From assembly GCA_037389465.1 (NCBI GenBank), contig JAZARR010000204.1:1445001-1509000 (forward strand): a stretch of DNA of 64,000 nucleotides. The letters are read 5' to 3'. The translations under genes and the position numbers were made by a program. Below are positions 53,936 to 64,000 of the stretch, in pieces (within the stretch, counting starts at the first letter, position 1; every line of letters begins with the position of its first letter). Under the pieces are notes generated by a model, which saw only the letters and a program-made list of their open reading frames with translations, had not been told where the DNA came from and searched no databases. This stretch comes from Baylisascaris procyonis. Lineage: Eukaryota > Nematoda > Chromadorea > Rhabditida > Ascarididae.

Positions 53936-55470
53936 ATATAAATTTCTATACAAATGTACTGTAACTGAGATTTCGGAATTTTTTTCTCGGCAACCATTAG
54001 GCTTATGGAGTTCGGACTTGTTTCCTTCAGTGCAACATTAAAAGCTCTATCAAATGATATATAATCTACTATATTTCGAAACAAAAGTTGAAAACCGAAT
54101 CGACCGGCCAGAATTTCTAAAATCTCGATTTTTGCAATGCTGGGGGTTCTCGTTCTCGGCCGATATTCGATATGGGCGAAAAAAGTCTTTTGATTTGTTG
54201 TCTACTCGGCGAGACCTTTCGAACGATATATAGGTCACCGCCCGAGGTCAAACATGAGCCGAGAAAAAAATTCCCAAAAATCGCACTTTTTCAATCGTAA
54301 GGGGGTAGGTAGCACGTGGAAAATTTGGAAAAAAAAATTTTTTTCTCCGATTTCGATGATTTTGGTATCAAACGATACAACTCGATGAGCTGATTACGAA
54401 TATATGCATTGTTTGGGGTTCCTCGTGATGATGAGGGAACTAAAGGTACACGAATATTGCACCTTCTATACAAGAGTACTGTATTTGAGATTTCGGGTTA
54501 TTTCTCAGAAATGGTTAGGCCTAAGAATTCGAGTTTGCTTTACTTACCGCAACTTTGGAGGCTCTATCAAACCGCATATAATTTATTGGATTTCGAAACA
54601 AAAGTTGAAAAGCGATTCGAGCGGCCAGAATTTCTGAAATCTCGATTTTTGCAATTTTGGGGGTTCTAGTTCTCGGCTGGTATTTAGTATGGGGATAAAA
54701 GGTCTGTTGATTTGTGGTCTACTCGGCGAGACCTCTCCAACGATATATGGGCTACCGCTCGAGGACAAATATGAGCCGAGAAAAAAATTCCCAAAGATCG
54801 CAATTTTTCAATAGTGAGGGGGTAGTACAGGGAAATTTTGGAAAAATATTTTTAGTCTCCGATTTCGGTGATTTTGATATCAAACGATAGACCTCAGTGA
54901 GCTGATCACGGACATAAGTGTTGTTCGCTGTCTTATGGGATAGGAAGGAAATTATAGGTGCAAGAATGTCGTATTTTTATATAAATGAACCGTAATTGAT
55001 ATTTGCGACCTTTTTCTCGGCAACGATTAGGCCTATGAAGTTACGGTTTGCTTCCTTCAATACAACTTTAAAAGCTCTATCAAATAATGTATATTTCGCT
55101 ATACTTCGAAAGAAAAGTTGAAAACCGAATCGACCGGCCAGAATTTCTAAAATCTCGATTTTTGCAATTTTGGGGGTTCTCGTTCTCGGCCGATATTCGA
55201 TATGGGCAAAAAAAGTCTTTTGATTTGTTGTCTACTCGGCGAGACCTTTCGAACGATATATAGGTCACCGCCCGAGGTCAAACATGAGCCGAGAAAAAAA
55301 TTCCCAAAAATCGCAATTTTTCAATCGTAAGGGGGTAGCACATGGAAAATTTGGAAAAAAAAATTTTGTCTCCGATTCCGGTGATTTTGGTACCAAACGA
55401 TACAACTCGATGAGCTGATCACGAACATATGTATATTTATTGCGTTTTTGTGTGTTTTGGGAAATAATGG
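53936..55470. repeat. Tandem array of about three ~515 bp units
   Basis: Landmarks recur in order: AAAAGTTGAAAA(C/G)CGA at 54083, 54600 and 55113 (spacing 517 and 513). Each is followed by CGGCCAGAATTTCT, AATCTCGATTTTTGCAAT, GGGGGTTCT, CTACTCGGCGAGACCT, GAGCCGAGAAAAAAATTCCC and a GGGGGTAG motif. Units begin near 53936, 54464 and 54976; the last breaks off near 55440-55470. Units 1 and 3 are nearly identical over roughly 290 bases, whereas unit 2 has many substitutions. There is no open frame shared by all units, so it is satellite-like or a tandemly amplified noncoding element, not a gene. Confidence 0.9.
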
Positions 55471-56871
55471 ATGGTAAATATTTCCCCTCCAAAAGGTTTC
55501 ATAATTAATAGAGAGGCAGACACTGGCTTGAGTATGTCACTCATATTGAGAGCTCACTGTGCAAGCGTTGAGGTAGCCGAGTGGGCTTTGAGGTAATAAT
55601 AAGTGATTTAAAACGTCTCATGTTAGCGAGATGTGCATTATTTCAATGTTACTATAGATTTTCCTGGATATATATACAGGTACGGTATATAGACCAGCTG
55701 CTATTCTTCGGACTCTAATAATCTCATTGATACCTTATTGACAGGTTTCCGATGCATCTTTAGAGAATTTAATCAGGAAATTTCTAATCATTCAAGTGAA
55801 AAAAAGTATTTTAAAGATTTGATTTCTCTCTTCACTACGGCTTATTACCGTTATCTCATGCTGCAAAATTTGCATATTTTTTCTTTAGAGATAATGAGAT
55901 ACTGTTGAGATAATTAGCTAGGGAATTTTATCGATGAATAAATTTTAGCGCTTTTATTTTTTTTAATGAAAGCGAATTTCAAATACACTCTACAAAGATG
56001 ATTATAATTGTGCATTAGTGATTTATAGCATTACAAGGATGCACGTCATGCCATTTTCATAGCGACGAAGTCGGTGGCCTAGTCATTTCAGGCAGCCCTC
56101 TTTTTTCACTCATTAATCTTTGTATGCACTTTCGCTAATTGCTTGCATATAGATTTAAGAACTTCTTTGATACATCAATATTACTTGGCCAAGCTGCAAA
56201 TACCGTTAATCTCTATGAAATTTCAACAAGAGGGATTCTCTTAATGCTTATACAAAACGCTCACGTTTGAACTCAACCGGTTGTTTTGGTGATTTTAGTC
56301 GAAGTATGTTAGGTCGTTTCTTAAAATAGAAAACCATGGAATCCGTCAAGGGGAATTGAACTGTGTGAATCGTGAACTGTGTGAATCGTCCACAATTCCA
56401 TTCACGAGAGTAACCACATATGTAAATATTTCAGAATAAATAAATAAATACATAAATAAATAAATTTTCCTAGTCGCGAAATGTTTTATCTCTCATATGC
56501 GCAACCCGAAAGTATTGAAATCTATTTATGCAAATTTTAAACATCAACTCATTCTCTAATATATATGTAATGAACTGAAAATTGAAAAAAAAAACGAAGT
56601 AATTTGAATATCCCAGAAATAAATGAAATAATATCCGGGAATGTTTGATTATGTCATAATTATGCAAGGACATATGAAAGCAAAAACAATCAAGTATCGA
56701 TAAATTATTCAAATATTCAAAAAATTCGTTAGGAATTTCATGGTTTTGAAGAAATGGAATGCTTCACATATTGAACAGCTTTCAACTTGTGAGTTAGTCG
56801 CTTGAATATTTATGGGAACACGAGTGGTTATAGCATAAACAATTGCGGTATTAACGACTATGATGACTTAC

Positions 56872-56905
56872 CGAACGAATGACCTCCCTCTCAAAGATTC
56901 GATTG
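56872..56905 (-). other. Possible 34-base minus-strand mini-exon
   Basis: A textbook acceptor (GCAATTTTCAG) and donor (TCG/GTAAGT) bracket 34 bases on the minus strand. A GC-rich patch lies just upstream and could be a promoter. Two of three frames are open. It might be a 5' exon of a minus-strand gene, conceivably the LDL-receptor class A gene 8.7 kb away, but no evidence links them. Confidence 0.2.
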
Positions 56906-57637
56906 CTGAAAATTGCGCAACCACCGCCTATGCAAGCTTTGTGACCAGATGTGACGCATTGTTAAATGAGCGGCACGCTAATCGCCCGCGCCAAAGTCGC
57001 TCGTTTCATAGCATACCATAACTAGTGAAGTTACAGTATGCCCTACAAAGGAACGATCATTAGTTCTCAAAAGTTAGTTGATGTTTGTAGTGAGCATTTT
57101 GTAAACAATACTGAGGCAGATTTTGATGCCATCGGAAAATGAGCTTATTGAAGAGTTGAGAACAAATAAACGAGGCAGCTTTCACGATAGCTATATTTTG
57201 AATAAAAGCAGCATTTAGAATCCTGCTTTATTCGGGCATTATTACCCGGAAGCTGATATCTTAGCTGCATGATTCGACCCGAAAAAGGAGTCGCTTTCGG
57301 TTATGGTGATGTTGTAGTACTCTAAAGATAACAGACATCAAACTACAAATCGGCGAGATGTTTGTCACGTGACGAGACCGGCTCCTATTCCAAATGAATG
57401 ACGTGGCAGTGTGATGCACGCATCTGAAGTTTCAAGGGTGTGCGAGAAGCGGGTCATTTATAAGTATAAAGGATTGTTGGTGCATCTGGCAGGGCACCAG
57501 TTTATGTTTATTTCTGTGAATTGAAGGACGTTTTAAAGCGACCACTATTTATTGCTTTCTACTTGTTTTTTGTTCTCACACGCTCTTTTAATTGTACCTT
57601 GTCAGACGTAATCTGTCATTTCAAAATTGTATTATCG

Positions 57638-57641
<4 letters not shown>

Positions 57642-57705
<64 letters not shown>
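57642..57705. repeat. (TA)n microsatellite
   Basis: About 64 bases of alternating AT, 1.1 kb upstream of the GALK2 start codon. Confidence 0.95.
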
Positions 57706-57708
<3 letters not shown>

Positions 57709-57885
57709 GATAGCCGAGTTAACATTTAAATGATTTCTTGCTTGGAACAACCCATGGATTAACGTTTATATTTGCGACAGTGCAATCGAAACATAGCCAA
57801 TTACCGTATAAGTATTCCTAAACAAGCAAATGTAGTGAGGTGTCCTGAAGGCAAAAATCCTTAAGACTTCTCAAAGAATTTCTTC

Positions 57886-58036
57886 AGCTACAGAACTTTT
57901 TTATAAGCTCACTGGCTTTAGCTAGAGAACTTCTTTATGAACTCATTAGCTTAAGCTACAGAATTCCATCGTGAGCTCGTCAATTTGAACTACAAAACTT
58001 CTTCACAAACTCATTAGCCTCAGCTATAATCTTCAA
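57886..58036. repeat. 34 bp minisatellite, 4.4 copies
   Basis: Units start at exactly 34-base steps: 57886, 57920, 57954, 57988 and a partial at 58022. The consensus starts AGCTACAGAACTTCTT and ends near ACTCATTAGC. Copies diverge by substitutions only; the period never slips, so the array is old but has not gained indels. Confidence 0.9.
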
Positions 58037-58836
58037 TACGCTATGATTTCATCAGGTCTCTTTTGATCTCAGTGATCAAATGACGTGATTCGTTATTCGG
58101 TGTATTAATGAAATATGACGTCGATGCATTTACTAAATTAATATAGGTATCCTTGTAATAAAGAAATGACATCAAATCTTCTGATTTTCAAAGAATTTTG
58201 AAGGTAACGCAAAATTTAGTGATTGGTTTCCTGCTATCGATTTTAATTATCTTTCACCATTTTTTCGCCTCTGATTATTCCCATCGATTTTAATTTTTTC
58301 CCTCAAATTTTTATGTAGGTAGTTTCGCCGCTACTTAAAAAATTTTTAGGATGGTGTTGGAGAGATAAGGGAGAGATATTTTTTCTTGTCCTTCGCCAAT
58401 TACGGCGGTGTTTTAACTGATTTGTTAAATGCCCAAAAACCTTCTCCATGGAAAAGGAGGATTTGAATGGAGATATTCTTTCGTATAGGCGTGATCCATA
58501 TTGCAATGCAAATACTTTCTCTATCTTATCCAGAAATAACTCTTTTTAACGATTCTAAACGATTGAAACATCGATAAACATTTTAATTTCATTTCCTCTC
58601 AATCAGGAAAGAGCAGATCGATTTCGGTAGTTCTCCATGTAAAGTTTTCGTTCAAAGTATTGAGTATTTTTGCATAAATTTTGATATTATTTTAATTAGA
58701 TGATTCAAATTATTTCTTCGATTATGTCTCGTCGTTATTAGTGGACTGCTACTGTAAATTAACGTTGCGATCCGAACGAATGATTGAAAATTAGCATTAC
58801 ACTACTGTAGATTTTTACAAGGTAGCTTTTTTCAAG

Positions 58837-61800
58837 ATGAATGTGGAAAAATTGAAAGCGGTTTTCAAGGAACACTTCCACACCGATCCAGAATATATTG
58901 TACGATGTCCGGGAAGAGTGAACCTTATAGGTGAGTATTTCTGCTCTTGTTTGACTTGAATCAAACTTATCCAGAATATATTGTACGATGTCCGGGAAGA
59001 GTGAACCTTATAGGTGAGTATTTCTGCTCTTGTTTGACTTGAATCAAACTTCAGCCGAATGGTTCACGCTCTTATTTGGCAATCATAGGCACGTATCTAA
59101 TTCTGTGCCATTTTTTTGTCTTGATGCACTTCCATTTGTTCCGTTTTTAAATATATTTAGAAATGATTTAGTTAGTGGTAAATGCAGCAAAGCAGTTTTT
59201 CTGACATAAGATGTACATTTCCGATAACACTTAAAAGGGGTGATTGCGCGTAGTGGCGTTGTGCGAGCATATCTACATGTTCCGTACCTTCACCTTAAAA
59301 CTCTCTAAAGTAGACTCGGCGGACGTAATCTACATTGTGCCATCGATGCACAATATATTTAGAAATGTTTAGTTATTTATCATTTCACCGTAAAATATAA
59401 CTTTAATATAGATGAACATTTTTTACTAAAATTTTTGAAGAACTTATTAGCAGTAACCTCACTGATTATTTAGTAGAAATAACTAAATTTAGTGTCACTT
59501 CCTTCACTATTGATTGCTTTTCTCATATGCTTGTTTATCAATGTTTTTTTTAAGGGAATAGGAATTTATTGGCATTGATAATAGACTGAACGTTTTTATC
59601 GAGAAAAAACTTAAAACTTCGTCGAGAAGTGAAGAAAATTGGCTAAAATTTGATGAGGCGCAAATGTAATATTTACTAATAAAAAATTTTTTTCAAAGTT
59701 GTAGAAAAAATAAATAGTAGATTTTTTTTGTGTTTTCTTGGTTAAAAATAACGAAAAACTTCTCGAAAAATCCAGAAGGTACGAAGAAATTCACCGTACG
59801 TTTCGCTGAAAGGATGAAAGTCACTTAGACCATGAACTATCTTCTCCTCACGACGCATATAAATACCAATATTAAAATCGAAGCACAGCGGAAATGATAT
59901 TGAACGGATATCATTTTGTAGAGCACATGTGCATAAAATGGACGACAAATGGATTGGTGTAGGAAAACCTCAGTGGTTTCATTATTTTCTTTGTGGATGG
60001 AAAGGTGTATGCGAGCGATTAGGCGTTCAGCTCAAAGGATTAAACGTTCTTGTATCAGGTAAATCTCGTAATACTGCGTCACTTATGGCCCATTGATAAC
60101 GCTGTAATGGATCCTTTTTTGCATTGTATCGGAGCAGTATTGTGTTGTATTTCTATGACGATAAATGACGAAATTTTTAGGACATACACAAGGCAAGTGT
60201 AGCGAAATTATCTCAATTCCTAATGCTTTCAAATCAATTCTTATACTAAAGCTGATAGTATCCATTTTTTAAAGCATCAAGTTGTATACACAACTTGATA
60301 TTAAGTGTAGTTGAGTGTGACTGATTGCAGGTTCAATACCACCATGTGCAGGTCTCTCGAGCTCGAGCTCTATAGTATGCGCTTCTGCGTTGGCCACTCT
60401 AGCAATGTACGTCCCTGAAACTTTCGACGTCATCTCTCGGGTAAAACGATTTCCATACATACAAGGAAAATCTACTTTCCTGAAATCTCAGCCAATCAAA
60501 TTGTTCCTCATTATATAACAGAACGGGTTTTTTGCATCCACTTTAAATGTGTGAAAAGCTAGAAAAAAACCTGAGAAGATTATTTCTTAGATTAGATCAT
60601 ACGCACATACCCGCAAGCACGTACAAATACGCTGTCAAGGACACACATAAACACATGCGCATGTATACATAAATCCAAACGTCAAAATGGAATGGCAACT
60701 CGATAACCTGTGAAGATTCAGGAAGCCAAATGGAATGCAATATGTGTCGTTCTCCGTGCATAGTTTGGCCACCATGAAATCTTATAGAAAATCGATGGAA
60801 TTGACTATACATATGATGTTCTTCAAAAGATTTTGCGATGAGGTTGCATTTGAATTGGTGATATATTCGAATTTTTGTGGAAATATTTGGTATTATTTGC
60901 TTTTCAGGCGGAATTGGCCGAGTTATGCGCCCATGCTGAACATTATATTGGTACTGAAGGTGGTGGTATGGATCAAGCGATCGAGATACTTGCTATGAAA
61001 GGTCATGCTATGCTAATTGAATTTAATCCACTCAGATGGACGGCAGTCAAATTGCCTCAAACAGCGTTCTTCGCTGTATTACATTGTGGAGCAACACTCA
61101 ATAAAGCGGCCACTTCCCATTACAATCAACGTGTGGTTGAGTGCAGAATTGCAGCACAGGTTGTTTTTTTTTTCTTTTTGCCTACACTTAGTTAAAATTA
61201 CTTTTTTTTTGTAATAGAAGCATTTCTTTGTCGCAGCTGATATTAGAGAGAGAAAGCATTAGATTATAAATCCATAAATATTATTTTATTATTCTAAATT
61301 ATATTATGTTAGTAGATGTAATTTTTTTTCGAGTACTCTGCTAAGTTATTCGATTATTGGGTGCAGTTTCTTCATCTATATCTGTCCTACGTTATGTACA
61401 CTCCATTGCGACATGATAACCAAAAATGGAAAATTGTCTTTGAATAAACCAACCAAATGAAGACTATTTTTTGCTGATAACATTTGTGAAGAATATCCTT
61501 AAATGAGATGGAAAGAAAAGCATCGAACTTGAAATGCGATGCATCAGTTATAGAAAATCAATTGAATACATGACAACTTCAGGCGAAATCTTTTTTCTTC
61601 GCTACCTTACTTTACTCTGTTGTACAATTGACGTTCGGTACTGTAGAGAATCTTCTTTTTCACATAAGGCTACAGATAACATCTTCGATATAATAGTATT
61701 TTGGTCGTCTAATAATGCTGAAGAAAAATGCAGATGATCGCGAAGGCTAGCGGTATAAAGGAGTGGAAATCGGTCAGGACGTTGCATCATCTAGCCGATG

Positions 61801-62845
61801 ATCTACATAAAAATGCCGATGAAATGACGGAAATCGTTCGTGAATTACTCACCGAACCACTTTACACTAAACGTTCTATTCTTTGCGCTCTCGAAATTAC
61901 CGAAACGGAGTTCAAAACACTTTGCTTATCGTCGAATACGCAAAATAATAAGTTTTTTTTTCTCTGAAGATTGGTAGCAGTTTTCTTTTCTGCTAATTGC
62001 TGATGAAAAGACATATTTCGTTGAATGCATTAATTTCAAGGAGTTTCCATTCCATGCTTGTATTGCTTACTATACTATGGAACTCACGTCATGAGACATT
62101 TGCGCCATATCAAGCATCTAGATTCCCGACCATAAATGCGGCTATAGAGTAGCTGCTACTTATAGATTATTTTTTATGGTCAATAAAATATACGTAACTA
62201 TTTATAGAGTAAGGCTTTTTTTAGTGGATGAATTCAAATTAGCTCAACGTGCGACTCATGTTTTCTCGGAGGCAGCACGAGTTTTACAATTTCGAGACGC
62301 AGCAAATAAAGGAGACATCCACAGGATGGGAACGCTAATGAATGAGAGTCACGAGAGTTGTTGTCAACTATATGAATGTTCTTGTGACGAACTTGATCGA
62401 ACGGTATCTATCTCATGCGATTCTTACTTCTTCTTTTACTAGTGATGTTTATTTTATTTCATTAAATTTTGAATTTTAAATTTGTTAGTTTGCGTTGACG
62501 GAATCGCAATAATGCAGTCAGTTATATGCTCAATGGAAAGAATTGGTTTCTATTGCTAAGAAACATTGAAAGAATATTGAGATGAAATAATTCTTTTTTT
62601 TTTCATAAATAATTCGATGTTGTTGTGATATTTAGCACTATGACTCGACAGCATAAGGTAAAGTTTATTTTATTTTTCGAATTTAGGTGGAAAAATGCCG
62701 ACATGCTGGAGCATTAGGAGCACGTTTGACTGGAGCTGGATGGGGTGGTTGCGTTGTCGCATTGTTCAATGAACGTTGCACTGATTTGAACGTTCTTTTT
62801 TGGAGTCAACCAAGTGAAGGCATTCGCATCGAAAGATATTCCTGA
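58837..62845 (+). CDS. galk2: GALK2-type galactokinase / N-acetylgalactosamine kinase, apparently damaged
   Basis: GHMP-family sugar 1-kinase. Exons: 58837-58930 ([11 protein letters not shown], phase 1 out), about 59922-60058 ([15 protein letters not shown]), 60331-60440 ([14 protein letters not shown], the ATP-binding motif), 60908-61159 ([14 protein letters not shown], then [16 protein letters not shown]), 61734-61951 (ending CLSSNTQ), 62208-62403 ([15 protein letters not shown], then [13 protein letters not shown]) and 62687-62845 ([17 protein letters not shown]). Phases match from the third listed exon on. The order and motifs follow human GALK2 rather than GALK1. Problems: no exon encoding the expected GEHxDY...LPMA region was found between exon 1 and 59922, and the exon at 59922 needs phase 2, not 1. 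The 3' end of exon 1 with its donor is tandemly duplicated. The last exon reads to TGA in a frame that loses the family's C-terminus. The gene is either decaying or misassembled here. Two AATAAA signals follow at 63038 and 63063. Confidence 0.85.
58886..59051 (+). repeat. Perfect 83 bp tandem duplication across the GALK2 exon 1 donor
   Basis: 58886-58968 and 58969-59051 are identical base for base. Each copy holds the last 45 bases of exon 1 (coding [15 protein letters not shown]), the donor G/GTGAGT and 38 bases of intron. The first donor should still be used; the second copy has no acceptor before it. Confidence 0.95.
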
Positions 62846-63736
62846 CAAGCCTTCTGTCGCCTCATTCTTGAGAATAATTCACTATATTATCGCTAATTCA
62901 CTTGCGTTTCGCTATTTTTTTTTGTGCAATGTGTTGCTGTTCAGGAAGTTATTGAAAAATGGAATGGAAAGCTTGCTCTTGGTTAACCTTGCATTCAGCA
63001 GTATGTTCACTGTATTATTGCATATCATTAAGCGCCTAATAAATTCCTTCGCACATGTTGGCAATAAACATATAACATCAAGCATAAAGATGCAACTACT
63101 ACCATCAAGTGTGCAGATAGGAGAGATTAAGCAAAGAAAGAAAGAAAAAGTGGGCAGGCATAATCAAATTATGCAGGCGATGAGAAACAATAGTAAGAGG
63201 GGAAATCAGAAGGTAACTACAACTACAATCTAAGTCATCTTAACAGGAAAGGGGAAGGGGATGAAATTCACTAAGTCCAAAAGTGAGCAAGAGTATAAGT
63301 GATAGCAATGAAGTGAATTCCTTCATGAACATATTCACCGATCACTTCTCCACGGTTTTATCGGCTACATAATTCAACCCGTTAATAGAATTTGATGGAT
63401 GAATGAACATATCGAGGAGATCATCGAATCTGATTTAGATTCTTACAGCTAATGTTACACGCTATACAGAGACCAAAGTAGAAGCAGAATCTCCATCCGA
63501 TGCATTTGGGATTCTGAAGTACTAGTCCTTTGCATTTAATTACGTTAATTACAATAATCTTTGGAAGAGTATGGAAAATGGCTGAATGATGAGGCATCTT
63601 TATACGTCTTTCGTTGTTGTTGTTCATTGTAATTGCAAGAATTTTGAATGAGAAGAAGGCTGTTAACCATAAGGGAAATTTCAGATTAGTTCATGCAAAT
63701 ATGACACGATATTTGATCTGAGGGCGAAGGAAGCGG
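62846..63736. other. 3' flank of the GALK2 homologue
   Basis: Contains an open plus-strand frame to TAA near 63233, which begins as the shifted continuation of GALK2 ([14 protein letters not shown]) but soon becomes low-complexity Lys/Arg-rich. A strong acceptor, GTTGCTGTTCAG near 62942, is followed by 13 codons, EVIEKWNGKLALG, and a stop; it could be a last exon but I cannot join it in phase. Confidence 0.35.
63038..63068 (+). terminator. Putative polyadenylation signals of the GALK2 homologue
   Basis: Two AATAAA hexamers at 63038-63043 and 63063-63068, about 200 bases after the apparent stop codon. Confidence 0.45.
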
Positions 63737-64000
63737 TCACTTACGTAAGAAATGGTCAATGTAATCGAAGGCGCTAAGAAAATTATCACTGGTGGTGAAA
63801 AACTTTGACACGGTCTGCAAAAAGGATTCCTTTGGCTTCAGGTGGAAGAAATAAGGTAGACCGTCAACTAAGATAGCAACGACAAAGAGGTCCAAGACAC
63901 ATCCTCAAGGAACTCCACCACTGACCTGTTGATAATCACGAATAGTTTTTAGTAGCACTGACCGAAGGTGACCAGAAATGGAATCGCTAAGACAAGGCGA
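63737..64000 (-). pseudogene. Broken non-LTR retrotransposon reverse transcriptase fragment
   Basis: Read on the minus strand from the window edge, one frame gives a run ending QQVSGGVP*GCVLDLFVV then AILVDGLP. This fits the reverse-transcriptase signature SGVPQGSVLGPLLF...NDLP with the glutamine codon turned into TGA (63905-63907). The frame then runs to TGA at 63737 through LSAFDYIDHFLRK, which resembles the AFDxVDH motif that normally lies before, not after, the SGVPQG motif. The fragment continues beyond the window. It is inactive. Confidence 0.5.

Larger units (their letters stand above)
55480..58836. other. Intergenic region upstream of the GALK2 homologue
   Basis: AT-rich. It holds (AAAT)n runs near 56437-56465, a GC-richer patch at 56880-57010, a (TA)n tract at 57642 and a 34 bp minisatellite at 57886. 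A 16-base duplication (GAACTGTGTGAATCGT, near 56358-56392) is also present. The GALK2 promoter must lie near 58.8 kb, but I see no clear core element. Confidence 0.4.

Noticed and set aside
53330..54041. Several overlapping Gly/Val/Cys-rich open frames on both strands
   Set aside because: They come from G/T-rich low-complexity sequence that has few stop codons. No splice structure or start context supports them.
54050..55492. Minus-strand open frames beginning MTYISFERSRRVDNKSKDFF
   Set aside because: The frame recurs in repeat units 1 and 3 because those units are nearly identical. Unit 2 does not keep it, so it is not under coding constraint.
55564..55640. tRNA-like stretch with a GTAGCCGAGTGGG D-arm sequence
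   Set aside because: No matching acceptor stem, anticodon arm or GGTTCGA T-arm follows at the right distance.
1..64000. CRISPR arrays, bacterial operons, prophage or integrated conjugative elements
   Set aside because: No short regularly spaced direct repeats with unique spacers, no ribosome-binding-site-led gene runs; all recognisable genes are intron-containing and animal-like.

Overview
This window is nuclear DNA from a small-genome animal, almost certainly a nematode. It is AT-rich, genes are split into short exons with introns from 0.25 to 16 kb, splice sites follow GT...(T-rich)CAG/TAG, and there are long (TA)n tracts. The recognisable proteins fit a worm: a LIN-37/DREAM subunit, a GALK2-type sugar kinase, a Jupiter/HN1-type small protein and two secreted cysteine-rich proteins. 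There is no sign of bacterial operons, CRISPR or phage. A spirurid or filarial-type nematode would fit the base composition, but that is inference. Nearly all of the long open frames are noise in AT-rich DNA; the genes had to be rebuilt exon by exon from splice sites and reading phase.

Layout. 1-7.4 kb: no recognisable gene. 7.7-25.3 kb, minus strand: three-exon Jupiter/HN1-like gene with a 15.8 kb first intron and GC boxes just upstream of its start. That intron also holds two or three unexplained exon-like or small-ORF signals on the plus strand. 27.8-39.0 kb, minus strand: five-exon gene for a secreted 225-residue cysteine-rich protein with a thrombospondin type 1-like motif; an unrelated exon pair lies antisense in its second intron. 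41.2-45.3 kb, plus strand: six-exon lin-37 homologue, head to head with the thrombospondin-like gene. 47.4-48.2 kb, minus strand: last two exons of an LDL-receptor class A-domain gene, tail to tail with lin-37; its 5' end was not found. 53.3-55.5 kb: a strongly strand-asymmetric G/T-rich block followed by about three tandem copies of a ~515 bp repeat. 58.8-62.8 kb, plus strand: GALK2 homologue that looks damaged or misassembled: an 83 bp tandem duplication covers the exon 1 donor, the exon expected to carry the GEHxDY motif is not found, and the C-terminus shifts frame. The last ~260 bases hold a broken reverse-transcriptase fragment.

The genes do not form a pathway. They are a neighbourhood of independently regulated genes: a chromatin regulator, a sugar kinase, a microtubule-associated-type protein and two extracellular proteins. 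The most interesting material is the GALK2 lesion, the two secreted cysteine-rich genes, the tandem repeat whose outer units match each other better than the middle one, and several exon-like signals not assigned to any gene.
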